From contig JAEDFL010000031.1 of the NCBI GenBank assembly GCA_016292785.1, positions 1-21,153 of the forward strand: a stretch of DNA of 21,153 bases, in the 5' to 3' direction. The notes under the pieces were generated by a model, which worked only from the letters and a program-made list of their open reading frames with translations, ran no database searches and was not told the origin of the DNA. The position numbers were made by a program, and so were the translations under genes. Shown here one piece after another: positions 7,408-16,044 of the stretch. This DNA comes from Clostridiaceae bacterium. GTDB lineage: Bacteria > Bacillota > Clostridia > Oscillospirales > Acutalibacteraceae. Position 1 is the stretch's first letter. Every line of letters begins with the position of its first letter.

Positions 7408-10400
7408 TTAAACCAATCTGAATGTCTTGACCTCATGCGGCTTCATCTTGAAGGTGAACTCGCCGTTCTCGCAGTCGATCTCCTGCTCGTCGCACTCCAT
7501 CAGGTTACACTCGATAACCTTGGAGTATTCAAGTTCAAAGGAAGCCTTGACCGTGCAGTGACGTGTCTCGGACTCGTACATTCTGACGATGTAGCCTCTG
7601 CCGTCCTGAGCAGGCTTAACAGCGTCGAGAATAACGCTTTCGCCGTCAAGCTTTGCATAGGTGTGACCGACGTCGTTTCCGCCTGTGCCGCCGATGAACT
7701 CGCCCTCAAGTCTTACGTTCTCCTCAAAGCCGAGCCTTACGGTATCTGCGTCACGCCATGTGCCCGCGTGGGGATAGAACGAATATCTGAAATGATGCAT
7801 TCCGAGATCACCCATAGGATCGGGACAGATAGGTCCTCTGAGCAGAGTGATCTTCATCATATTGTCGTGAACATTGTAGCCGTACTTGCAGTCGTTGATA
7901 ATACTTGCGCCGTAGCCGCCCTCGGAAAGGTCAGCCCACTTGTGGGCGCAGAACTCAAACTTCGCCTGGTCGTAGCAGGTGTTGTAATGAGTCGGATATT
8001 CAGCCGCACCGTGAGCGATTTCACAGCTTGCATTTCGGTTTCTGATATCAACGGGGAACTCTGCTTTAAGCACCTTTTCCCTCTCATGCCAATCGACCGT
8101 TGTGTCAAAATCGAGAGTCGGCTTATCCTTTTCAAGGATAATATCCTGAGTAATTGTTGACTCATGGAACTTTCTGACAACTCTGACAGCACCCCTGAGC
8201 GGTGAAGCCTCGACAACCTCTATGCTCTCGGCGTCACGAAGCTCCCAGAACTTCATCTGATAGTCAAACTCCATATTCCATGCGCTCTCGTGAATCGGCT
8301 TGTCATGAGAAATTGTCATAAGGTTGCCCTTACCGGTCAATATCTGTCTGCCCGTTGTCTTGTCGGTAACCTCATCAATAAGACCGTTATCGTCAAGTAC
8401 GACCTTGAGATATTTATTTTCAATGGTATTCTTTGTAACCTTAACGTTTTCAACCTCCGCCGTTTCATCGCAGAGGGTGAAAACACCGTAGCCGAACGCA
8501 GGTACAGGATCGGCAAGGAACTCAATGTAATACTTGCCGTTTTCCTCATAGACCTTGCTTGTGAGGAGCTTACCGTCGGAATTTTTAATTCCCTTTGCCA
8601 TATACGGAATTTCAGCCTTTACAATACCCTTTGTCTGCCATGTGAGCATATTCCATACAAGCACTGAATCGTCCTTTACGCTGACCTTGTTGAGTATGCC
8701 GTCCTTGCCCATTCTGACAAGCTCTCCGCCGAGCTGACGAAGCTGAGCGTATTCCTCACGGGTATTCTCCATAGCCTCATGAATCGAGGTTCCGGGAAGA
8801 ATATCGTGGAACTGGTTGATAAGAAGTATCTTCCATGCCTCCTCCATTTTCTCGGCAGGATATTCTTTGCCGCCGAATACGTTGAGGATCTCGGCATTTC
8901 TCATCATAAATTCGCCGCGTCTGTTGTTCTCCTTGATGAATGCCTGACTGGTGAACGTACCTCTGTGGTTTTCATAGTAAAGCTCGCCGTCATATACGGG
9001 AAGCTTATCAAAGTCGCCGTCAATCGCCTTAAAGAAATCCGCAACCTTGCCGTTCGTCGTCTTGGGCATACCGGGAAGCTTTTCAATTCGTTTGCCGGTT
9101 TCAACCTGCTTGTAGGTGCATCCGCCGCCGCCGTCTCCGTAGCCGAACATACCGCAGGAAACGTCAACAATGCTGTTTTGACGGTTATTCTTTCTCAAAG
9201 ATGTGACGTATTCCGCATTATATTCGCTCTGATACGGCTGTTTGCAGAGATAGGCGAGTATCTCGTCACCGCTGTGTGATCTCCAGCGGAAAACGCTGTG
9301 AGGAAATTCGTTGGTATCGTTATAGAAAAGCTTTGAAGTCATAAAATACTTCATACCCGAACGCTTGATAATCTGAGGCAAAGCCCATGTGAAGCCGAAG
9401 CAGTCGGGAAGCCAATAAATATCGGAAGAAACGCCGAATTCTTTCATAAAGAATTCACGGCCGTAAAGAAGCTGGCGGACGAGAGCCTCGCCGCTCGCAA
9501 TATTCGTATCGGCCTCAACCCATGCGTTGCCGACAATTTCCCACTGACCGTTCTTGACCTTCTCCTTTACTCGCTCAAAGATGTCGGGATAGTGCTTCTT
9601 CATAAAATCATAAAGCACTGCCTGGCTCTGAGTGAACTTGAAATCAGGGTAATTATCCATAAGAGCAAGGTTGTTTGCAAAGGTTCTCGCCGTCTTTCTT
9701 GTGATCTCCCTGACAGTCCAAAGCCATGCAACGTCAAGGTGGCTGTGACCTGCCATAATGACCTCGCCCGGTGTAGAATACTCGATTTTCTCAATCTCGC
9801 CCCAGAGCACGTTGACCGCTTTCGGAACAGAGGCGATGAAAGCCTCGCCGCCGAAGTCAAAGTCAAGCTGATGAACGGAATCGTCCATAGCGTTGAAAAG
9901 GCGTGACTTAACATACTGATCCTCGCAGTTTTCATATGCGTCCCACGCCGTAGAAATGTCGAACCAGTAGCTCTCGGTGAGCTTGTCAACAGCGATAAGC
10001 TCCGCCTTCTTCATACGGTATTCCATATACTTTTCGCCTGCCATAGCGTTGTTACAGAAGCCGGCGCAGTCAACCGTACCCTCGATCTGAATATTCAGCT
10101 TTTCGCCCGTCTTTACTCCGTCCTTGAAAAGAATCTCGGTACGGTGTACCCAACCGGAGTTTTCTCTTGAGCTTACGGCTCCGACGATCTCTCCGTTGAT
10201 TCTGACAAGAGCCTCGCCGCCGAAATCTATTGAAAGATATACCTTTTTGCCCTCAAAGTTTGACGGCACGGTAATTTCAGCCTCAAAATAGCGTGTCTCG
10301 TCATATCCTACGTTCCACCTGTCGCCGAGTCCGAGCGTTACGGGCGGCTTGTCGTCAAGCACAATGTTATTCGGGCTGACGTGCATACCCGTGTAGCTCC

Positions 10401-10491
10401 TCCACCTGCCGATTACAAGGCGGTCGGTAATGGCATAAGGCTCGATCTGCTTTATCTGATTATGTAATACTCTGGGATTTAAAGTGTGCAT
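7408..10491 (-). CDS. GH38 alpha-mannosidase
   Basis: This large cytoplasmic retaining alpha-mannosidase (1027 residues, typical for GH38) removes alpha-linked mannose from oligosaccharides, such as N-glycan or mannan fragments, using a bound Zn2+. Counting from the chosen ATG, an N-terminal beta domain with a lectin-like fold precedes the catalytic domain, which opens with AGHSHLDVAWLW (zinc-binding His249 and Asp253). The nucleophile Asp328 lies in NAWVEADTN, and WLPDCFGFTWALPQI, YGDGGGG and QFHDILPGTSIHE follow as in the family. No signal peptide is present. I start at ATG 10491 because GGAG is well placed before it; a GTG at 10521 would overlap the end of manA. It is the last gene of the GRE operon, 17 bases after manA, and supplies the mannose that ManA and a hexokinase would use. 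Confidence 0.93.
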   Translation of the reverse strand: MHTLNPRVLHNQIKQIEPYAITDRLVIGRWRSYTGMHVSPNNIVLDDKPPVTLGLGDRWNVGYDETRYFEAEITVPSNFEGKKVYLSIDFGGEALVRINGEIVGAVSSRENSGWVHRTEILFKDGVKTGEKLNIQIEGTVDCAGFCNNAMAGEKYMEYRMKKAELIAVDKLTESYWFDISTAWDAYENCEDQYVKSRLFNAMDDSVHQLDFDFGGEAFIASVPKAVNVLWGEIEKIEYSTPGEVIMAGHSHLDVAWLWTVREITRKTARTFANNLALMDNYPDFKFTQSQAVLYDFMKKHYPDIFERVKEKVKNGQWEIVGNAWVEADTNIASGEALVRQLLYGREFFMKEFGVSSDIYWLPDCFGFTWALPQIIKRSGMKYFMTSKLFYNDTNEFPHSVFRWRSHSGDEILAYLCKQPYQSEYNAEYVTSLRKNNRQNSIVDVSCGMFGYGDGGGGCTYKQVETGKRIEKLPGMPKTTNGKVADFFKAIDGDFDKLPVYDGELYYENHRGTFTSQAFIKENNRRGEFMMRNAEILNVFGGKEYPAEKMEEAWKILLINQFHDILPGTSIHEAMENTREEYAQLRQLGGELVRMGKDGILNKVSVKDDSVLVWNMLTWQTKGIVKAEIPYMAKGIKNSDGKLLTSKVYEENGKYYIEFLADPVPAFGYGVFTLCDETAEVENVKVTKNTIENKYLKVVLDDNGLIDEVTDKTTGRQILTGKGNLMTISHDKPIHESAWNMEFDYQMKFWELRDAESIEVVEASPLRGAVRVVRKFHESTITQDIILEKDKPTLDFDTTVDWHEREKVLKAEFPVDIRNRNASCEIAHGAAEYPTHYNTCYDQAKFEFCAHKWADLSEGGYGASIINDCKYGYNVHDNMMKITLLRGPICPDPMGDLGMHHFRYSFYPHAGTWRDADTVRLGFEENVRLEGEFIGGTGGNDVGHTYAKLDGESVILDAVKPAQDGRGYIVRMYESETRHCTVKASFELEYSKVIECNLMECDEQEIDCENGEFTFKMKPHEVKTFRLV

Positions 10492-10508
10492 TTTTTCTCT
10501 CCGTTCTT

Positions 10509-11525
10509 TTATCTGTAGCACTCAACGACCGACATATTTCCGCTGAGCTTGAATTTATCCTGTGCCGCAACCGGAACAAGGAAATAGTCGCCTTTCTTAA
10601 CGTCCTTGATGTAGCCGTCGCCGCTGACCTTGCCCTCGCCCTCGGTCACAACGTAGATAGCCGCACCCTTATCAAGGGTAAAGCTTCCGCCGGAAAGACC
10701 GATCTTTCTGACAACGAAGCTCGTCGTCATTCTCTCGTCAATGAGTGAGAGATATTCCGTGCCGTCCTCCTTGCTGATAACAACAGGCTCGATCGGAGCA
10801 GGAAATTTTTTGTCAACATCGAAGCACTCAAGAGCCGTTTCCTTATCTATGCCGAGGTACATCTCGTGGTCGCTGAGCTTGTAGTCGCCGCACCAGCGTT
10901 CGGGCTGTATCGTGAAGTCGGACGGTTCCTGAACCTCAAGAAGCAAACAGCCTGCGCCGATGGCGTGAACCATTTTTGCCGGGATATAAATAACGTCGCC
11001 GGGTTTTACCTCAAAGGATTCAAGAAGCTCCTCCATAACGGTCTTGCTGTTCTCGCTTTCTTCAATGGCTTTGCTGAACTGTTCCATAGTCACGCCGTCC
11101 TTGAAGCCGTAAAAGACCTTTCCGCCGGGACGGGTTGCAAGGATATACCAGCTTTCCTCCTTGCCGTAGGAGGAGTTGAAATACTTGCGTGAAAAAGCCT
11201 TGTCGGGGTGAGCCTGAACGGGAAGTCTGATTGCGCTGTCAAGTATCTTTGTCAAAACGCCGAGGTCCTGCCTGTCGCCGATAATCTGTGAGCGGTACTG
11301 CTCAATAGCGTCGTTGAGGTAAAGCTCCTCGCCCTTGATCTTGGAAACGCCTTCGTATTCGTCCGTGCTGCTCTCATTGAGCGCATGAACGCTTGATACT
11401 ACCCATTCTTCGGGATAGTTGCCGTCCTCGGAATCGTCCGAGAAAAAGTCGGCAAAAAGCTTTCCGCCCTGATAAACTCGGAAAACTCTGTTCTTTTCAA
11501 AAAAAATCGGATAATCGTAAAACAT
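10509..11525 (-). CDS. manA: Mannose-6-phosphate isomerase, class I
   Basis: This zinc cupin enzyme interconverts mannose-6-phosphate and fructose-6-phosphate, feeding mannose into glycolysis or making precursor for GDP-mannose. It has 338 residues, near the short Firmicute form. Metal-binding segments are LPVQAHPDK (Gln104, His106), KEESWYILA (the Glu pair 123-124) and IPAKMVHAIG (His187), followed by LLEVQEPSDFT. Start ATG 11525 has the ribosome site GAAAGGAG at good spacing. It lies between the FGGY kinase (64 bases upstream) and the GH38 mannosidase (17 bases downstream). That context points to catabolism of mannose released in the cytoplasm rather than to cell-wall precursor supply, but both are possible. 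Confidence 0.9.
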   Translation of the reverse strand: MFYDYPIFFEKNRVFRVYQGGKLFADFFSDDSEDGNYPEEWVVSSVHALNESSTDEYEGVSKIKGEELYLNDAIEQYRSQIIGDRQDLGVLTKILDSAIRLPVQAHPDKAFSRKYFNSSYGKEESWYILATRPGGKVFYGFKDGVTMEQFSKAIEESENSKTVMEELLESFEVKPGDVIYIPAKMVHAIGAGCLLLEVQEPSDFTIQPERWCGDYKLSDHEMYLGIDKETALECFDVDKKFPAPIEPVVISKEDGTEYLSLIDERMTTSFVVRKIGLSGGSFTLDKGAAIYVVTEGEGKVSGDGYIKDVKKGDYFLVPVAAQDKFKLSGNMSVVECYR

Positions 11526-11589
11526 AATAAAACTCCTTTCGGGTTTTCAAAAACTTTAAACTGCTTTAGTTTCAAAATAATTCGGACTT

Positions 11590-12885
11590 TCACTGTCCCT
11601 CATATCTTATAAGCTGTCTTGCATCGTCAAGACTTCCGTATATTCCGCTTCCTGCCATAGCCGAGAGAGCCGCACCGTATGCCGCTTCCTCCTTATATAG
11701 AGGAATGTTTATCTCCTTGCCGAACATCGCTGAGGTAACACGTCTGAGGGCAGGATTTTTCCTGATACCGTTGCCCGAACTGACTATATGAGTGCAGTCT
11801 GCGCCTATGCTCCGATACATTTCATAAAGCTCCGAGGACATTCCCACAACGGTTGAAAGCAGGATATCTTCGGGGGTGAAATTATTTTCATCAATGCCCG
11901 AATAGGAGCCTTTGACCGTCGGATCCTGCCTTGTTCCGCAAAATCTTGTGTCGGCAACAACCGAGGTTTCAAGCTTCTTTTCCAGAGCCTTGTCAATGCT
12001 TCTGTAAATATTCTCAGGCTTTTCACCCGTGGCAAGCTCAGCCGCCCTTGCCATAAAGCCGACAGCCATCGCAAAGGCTCTGCCGCCGCAGAGCGCACAG
12101 CCTGCAAGCAGGTATTTCCCCTCGGTAAAAGGTCTTGCCTCTAATCCGTCGGGGGCAGACGGCGAATTGCTGATAACGGAGATCTGTGAGCCTGTTCCGA
12201 AGTTCAGCAGAGCGCTTGAATCGTCTCTGACCGCTCCGATAAAGCTCGCCTGATTGTCTCCGAGAGCAACCGTAACGGGAATACTTCTGTATTCTCCGAC
12301 CGTTTCAAGCTTATCCGTAACCCTCGGCAGATAGTCAAGATCAGCCTTAAACTTCTTGTTTTCAATGTCGTAAAGACCGAGCGAAGCGGCGTTGGTAACG
12401 TGCATGAGCGGCTCTGTTTTTCCGCAGAGAGTTATCGCCGCATAGTCGCCTATGGTCATTATGTATTCGGTATTTTCGGGTACAAGTCCGTTTTCCCTGT
12501 TGTAGAAATCGGAAACAAGACCGTAGCCGGCAAACGAACCGATATGCTGAGCGTAGGTTTTGCCGTCCTTATATTCAAGGTTGCCCCTCTCGTCCTGCCA
12601 TGTGTAAAGCGGAGAAACCGCCTTTCCGCCGCAGTCCGTATAAAGCACGCCGTGCATCTGATTTGAAAAGCCTATCGCCTTTGTATCTTCCGTCACAAGC
12701 CTGCCGGCGATATCCGTCACGATCTCCATTATCCTTGCCGGATCCTGAATACGTTCGTAGCTGTTTTCGGTCTTTATAAACGAATCGTTGTTCACGTTGA
12801 CGGAATTAAGAATTTCTCCGCTTTCACAGTCAACGCAAATTCCGCAGATACCCGTTGTACCTATATCAATACCCAAAGTATTCAT
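11590..12885 (-). CDS. FGGY-family carbohydrate kinase, sedoheptulokinase-like
   Basis: This ATP-dependent sugar kinase has the actin-like two-lobe FGGY fold (431 residues, slightly short for the family). Visible are the N-terminal ATP site GIDIGTTG (5-12), the substrate-lobe segment FSNQMHGVLY (73-82) with YTWQDERGN, the catalytic base Asp210 in ALGDNQASF, the glycine-rich FGTGSQIS (229-236) and a C-terminal adenosine-binding segment GNGIRKNPAL (371-380). QMHG/TWQD and the GN-RKNP segment resemble sedoheptulokinases more than xylulo- or gluconokinases. The true substrate is unknown; a ketose or polyol made or used by the adjacent GRE is an attractive idea. ATG 12885 is preceded by AAGGAAA. 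It lies 24 bases after the GRE gene and 64 before manA. Confidence 0.82.
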   Translation of the reverse strand: MNTLGIDIGTTGICGICVDCESGEILNSVNVNNDSFIKTENSYERIQDPARIMEIVTDIAGRLVTEDTKAIGFSNQMHGVLYTDCGGKAVSPLYTWQDERGNLEYKDGKTYAQHIGSFAGYGLVSDFYNRENGLVPENTEYIMTIGDYAAITLCGKTEPLMHVTNAASLGLYDIENKKFKADLDYLPRVTDKLETVGEYRSIPVTVALGDNQASFIGAVRDDSSALLNFGTGSQISVISNSPSAPDGLEARPFTEGKYLLAGCALCGGRAFAMAVGFMARAAELATGEKPENIYRSIDKALEKKLETSVVADTRFCGTRQDPTVKGSYSGIDENNFTPEDILLSTVVGMSSELYEMYRSIGADCTHIVSSGNGIRKNPALRRVTSAMFGKEINIPLYKEEAAYGAALSAMAGSGIYGSLDDARQLIRYEGQ

Positions 12886-12909
12886 AGTTCAATTTTCCTT
12901 TTTGTATAA

Positions 12910-15237
12910 TTATGCGATATTCGTTGAATCCGGATCAAGTCTCTTGATGATATCCTTCTGAATAGCAGGAGAAAGATCAAGGAAGTTTACGAATGTGCCG
13001 TGGATTCTCATGATATAAACTCCGCTCGGAGCATATCTTTCAGGCTCGGCAAGCACCTTTCTGAGTATCTCCGCCGTGGTGACGTTGACATAGAGATAAA
13101 ACGGTGAAACGCCCTGCTTGAGCGGATTGAAGAACAGCGGATTTACAATCTTGTCCCTGAACTCCAAGCCTTTTTCCTCATAGGTCTCGCCTTTGAAATA
13201 CTTGGGATCGACGCCGAGGTGCGAAGCATAGCCGCCGTTGAACTTCTCGAACGGCATCTTCATATTTGAAAGCACACGGAAGCCGAGTCCGTTCTCCGCA
13301 CTGCCGTAAAGAGGATCAACGCCGTAGTTGAGCATATCTCTGCTGCTTCTTCCGTCCGGGGTAGCTCCAACCCAGTAGCCGTAAAGAAGATGGGTGGACG
13401 GAGTGCTGAAATCGGGTCTGAACGGATTGCCGAGGTAGTTTTTCTCGTTTGCAACAATGTCGGCAACCTTGGAGGCTATCTCGCCTGCCTCATTGTCAAC
13501 CTTTTCGATGTTGTTGCCGAATTTATCTGCGCCGAGCAGAAACTCGTGAAGCTCCTCGTAACCCTCAAAGTTTGCCTTGAGAGCAGGAATAAGCTTGTCG
13601 GCATCCTGCGGACGCTCCGAAAGCAGCTTGTCTATGGCGCTGAAGCTGTCGGCTACAACGCTTGTGCCGTGGATAAGGCAGCCGCTTCCGTTATATTTTG
13701 TACCCTGCTTATGAATATCCCTTGCGTCTATTCCGTTGTTCTGTCCGCCCATAAAGCAGGAAAGGAACGGAACACGCTGAGTTGAAATAGCTTCCGATGC
13801 GCCGTTTGCCGACTTTGCCATCTCGTGAGCGAAGAACTTGACATTCTTGTAAAACTCCTCACGGATATTTTCAAGCGAAGCCTTGGGTACGTCGGCAAGC
13901 TTTTCGCCCGTAATCAGCGAATAGCCGCCCGTAAGCGTGATTTCAAGGATTTTCGGCAGATTGAACCAGCTGTTGGTTGTGTTTGCGTTATCCTTGCCCA
14001 TGATGAGAGGCTCCTGACAGCCTGCAATGGAAATGTCCGGAAGATCCTCCTTATCTATGCCGTGAGAACCGAGAGTCTCGAAAAGAGCGTCGTCGTTGAA
14101 CATTGACGGAGTGAGAACACCGGGTGAGAAGAAGAATCTGCCAAGCTCACGGTAGAGCTTTTCGGGGGTGTTCTTATGGAACTTGACCGAAAGTATCGGC
14201 TGGGACAGGTTCATATCGTAGTAAGCGTCAAGCAACGCATAGGTGGTCGGATTTGTCAGATCGTTGCCGTCAACGTCACGCCCGCTGACGATGATGTTCT
14301 GAGAAATCGCCCAGCTTCTGTCCGCAACATTGAAGAAAACAAGGAAATGCTTGAGCAATGCGGCAGTCTCGTCACGGCTGAGTCCGTTTCTGTACGGCTC
14401 AAAGATACGGTCAGCGTTACCTACGGAGAAAGCGAACGGATTGGGAGCCTGCTCAAGACACATCATCTGCCACATAAGCAGGAACGACTGAATTGCTTCG
14501 TAAAGATTTTCCGCTCCGTTATACGGCACCTTTTTAAGGGTGTCCGCCATAAGTGTGAACTGAGATTTCTGCGGCTCGGGAAGTGTCTCCGCCTTTTCTC
14601 TTGCGAGCTTCTCGTATCTTGCGGCAAGGTCGCAAGCCGCCTCCAAAGCGATAACAAAAGCCTTGAAGCCGTTGCCCTCCTTGTCCTTCATCTCATCAAT
14701 AAGAGCCTTGAGACCGTGACGCAGGGCAAAACGGAAATCCGCAATGAGATGTCCCGTAACCTGCTCAAAGAAGTAAATAACCTCTTTGGTGTAGCTCTCG
14801 CTCTTTGAATAAACTGCGCTGAGCTTCTGTGCATATTCGGTTTTGCTGAACTCAGCCTTAGCCCTCTGTATTCTTTCCTCGGTAAATTCGTCGTTGGGAA
14901 CAATATCGCCGAAAACTGCGGCAGGATCACAGTAGCCTGCAAACTCTTCAACCTTGAACGAGGGATTGATAAGCGCATAGCTTCTTGCAAAGGAATCGTC
15001 CTGAGTACCTGCAAAAATCTGATTGTCGTCAAGCTCAAGAGGAATATCCTTTACAATCTCCTTGAGGATAAGAGCCTTCTTCACTTCCTCGTCATATTCG
15101 GAAAGGGAGTCGTAAATTTCAAGCTCCTTTTCTTTTGCGATAAACCAGCCGTCAAGCCTTTTCTTAGCTCTTTCGTGCTTGAATAAGGTTTTCGCCTTTT
15201 CTGTAACCGTTTCTGGTGAATAAATGTCAAATATCAT
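12910..15237 (-). CDS. Glycyl radical enzyme (PFL superfamily) with divergent glycyl loop
   Basis: This 775-residue, oxygen-sensitive radical enzyme is of normal length for GREs. The PFL-type barrel is clear: IIVSGRDVDGNDLTNPTT (315-332), a GCQEP motif with thiyl-radical Cys407 and a possible base Glu409, LLGADKFGN (567-575) and VGATPDGR (623-630). The C-terminal glycyl domain keeps the radical Gly747, 28 residues from the end. But its loop reads MRIHGTFVNFLDLS, whereas other GREs have R-V-x-G-Y/F-S/A. GCxEP resembles dehydratase and C-O-lyase GREs, not pyruvate formate-lyase with its Cys-Cys pair. The activase gene lies 18 bases upstream and the sugar kinase 24 downstream. ATG 15237 has GGGAGG 8 bases before it. 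I infer a sugar, polyol or anhydro-sugar substrate from context only; an inactive paralogue is possible but less likely. Confidence 0.88.
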   Translation of the reverse strand: MIFDIYSPETVTEKAKTLFKHERAKKRLDGWFIAKEKELEIYDSLSEYDEEVKKALILKEIVKDIPLELDDNQIFAGTQDDSFARSYALINPSFKVEEFAGYCDPAAVFGDIVPNDEFTEERIQRAKAEFSKTEYAQKLSAVYSKSESYTKEVIYFFEQVTGHLIADFRFALRHGLKALIDEMKDKEGNGFKAFVIALEAACDLAARYEKLAREKAETLPEPQKSQFTLMADTLKKVPYNGAENLYEAIQSFLLMWQMMCLEQAPNPFAFSVGNADRIFEPYRNGLSRDETAALLKHFLVFFNVADRSWAISQNIIVSGRDVDGNDLTNPTTYALLDAYYDMNLSQPILSVKFHKNTPEKLYRELGRFFFSPGVLTPSMFNDDALFETLGSHGIDKEDLPDISIAGCQEPLIMGKDNANTTNSWFNLPKILEITLTGGYSLITGEKLADVPKASLENIREEFYKNVKFFAHEMAKSANGASEAISTQRVPFLSCFMGGQNNGIDARDIHKQGTKYNGSGCLIHGTSVVADSFSAIDKLLSERPQDADKLIPALKANFEGYEELHEFLLGADKFGNNIEKVDNEAGEIASKVADIVANEKNYLGNPFRPDFSTPSTHLLYGYWVGATPDGRSSRDMLNYGVDPLYGSAENGLGFRVLSNMKMPFEKFNGGYASHLGVDPKYFKGETYEEKGLEFRDKIVNPLFFNPLKQGVSPFYLYVNVTTAEILRKVLAEPERYAPSGVYIMRIHGTFVNFLDLSPAIQKDIIKRLDPDSTNIA

Positions 15238-15255
15238 AATTGCTGCCTCCCCTGA

Positions 15256-15960
15256 TCAGGTTGATACAAATTTTATACTGTCTTTTTCGAGTCTTTCTCT
15301 GAAAGCTCTTATCTGCCCGTCGGTTACAAAGCCGTCGGTGATCGTATAATCCTCCGTCCACTTGCATTTTCCGTATTCATGATATGCAAGAATTTCAACG
15401 ACGGTATTCGTCATATCCATTTTTGAGAAAAGCTCTGCAAAGGGTTCGGGATCCGTATTGACATGATTTATCATAGGAATCCTTACATGGAGCTGATCTC
15501 TGTCTTTTGAAAGCCTGATAAGATTTTCAACTGTTGTTTTATTGCTGTGACCGACATACTTTTTATGTATACCGTCATCGGGCTGTTTGATGTCAACTAT
15601 CAGGTAGTCAACATACTCCGAAAGCTCAGGCAGTCTCGGACTTGAGCCGTTCGTTTCAACGGCGGTGCTGACGCCGAGCTTCTTTGCCTCTTTTAATATG
15701 TATAACAGACTGTCCGCCTGCAAGGTCGGTTCGCCGCCCGTAAAGGTAACTCCGCCGCCGTCAAAAAACATCATACGGCTTCGGTTGATTTCATCGACAA
15801 CCTCATCGTCGGGAACATTCTTTGCCGCATCCGAATCAATCGGCATACTCTCCGGATTTGAACACCATCTGCATCTGAAATTACAGCCTTGAAGATGATA
15901 AACAAGGCGGTTTCCGGGACCGTCCTGAGAATAATTAAATCCTTTTTGCAAAATCCTCAT
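15256..15960 (-). CDS. Glycyl radical enzyme activating protein (radical SAM)
   Basis: This enzyme uses a [4Fe-4S] cluster and S-adenosylmethionine to abstract hydrogen from the GRE glycine and install the radical. It has 234 residues. The cluster motif C-x3-C-x2-C is at Cys26, Cys30 and Cys33 (GCNFRCRWC), the SAM-binding GGEP at 75-78, and a conserved VDIKQ strand later. It lacks the Cys-rich ferredoxin-like insert carried by most dehydratase-type GRE activases, and so resembles the minimal PflA layout. Start ATG 15960 has GGAGG at 6-7 bases. It is the first gene of the operon, immediately upstream of the GRE; the more common order is GRE first. Pairing by adjacency is strong. Confidence 0.9.
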   Translation of the reverse strand: MRILQKGFNYSQDGPGNRLVYHLQGCNFRCRWCSNPESMPIDSDAAKNVPDDEVVDEINRSRMMFFDGGGVTFTGGEPTLQADSLLYILKEAKKLGVSTAVETNGSSPRLPELSEYVDYLIVDIKQPDDGIHKKYVGHSNKTTVENLIRLSKDRDQLHVRIPMINHVNTDPEPFAELFSKMDMTNTVVEILAYHEYGKCKWTEDYTITDGFVTDGQIRAFRERLEKDSIKFVST

Positions 15961-15982
15961 AATAAGCCTCCATATTCTCTTT

Positions 15983-16011
15983 ATATTATCATATTTTATC
16001 TGCTATTTCAA
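15983..16011 (-). promoter_or_regulatory. Extended -10 promoter of the GRE operon
   Basis: On the minus strand, TTGAAA (16011-16006) is 17 bases from TAATAT (15988-15983), with a TG dinucleotide one base upstream of the -10 (extended -10). Transcription should start near 15976, leaving a very short leader before ATG 15960. This drives the activase, GRE, kinase, manA and GH38 genes. Confidence 0.75.
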
Positions 16012-16044
16012 CAGCTATTCTCCAATCATTTGCACAAAAAGGTG

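Noticed and set aside
7131..7436. Minus-strand frame of 101 codons between GH38 and ABC-F
   Set aside because: It runs through the terminator hairpin, overlaps both neighbours and resembles nothing. The region is better explained as terminator plus promoter.
10492..10521. GTG at 10521 as start of the GH38 gene
   Set aside because: It would overlap the manA stop and includes the GGAG ribosome site as codons. ATG 10491 fits both the ribosome site and the family N-terminus.
11558..11572. AAACT/AGTTT inverted repeat between the kinase gene and manA
   Set aside because: Only a 5-bp AT-rich stem, without a T-run. It is too weak to call a terminator or operator.
12910..15237. Annotation as pyruvate formate-lyase (formate C-acetyltransferase)
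   Set aside because: PFL has two adjacent catalytic cysteines. This protein has a single Cys in GCQEP, as in C-O-lyase and dehydratase GREs, so the common automatic label would mislead.
15251..15260. Palindrome CCTGATCAGG at the end of the activase gene
   Set aside because: A ten-base palindrome overlapping a stop codon is expected by chance and has no T-run or second copy.
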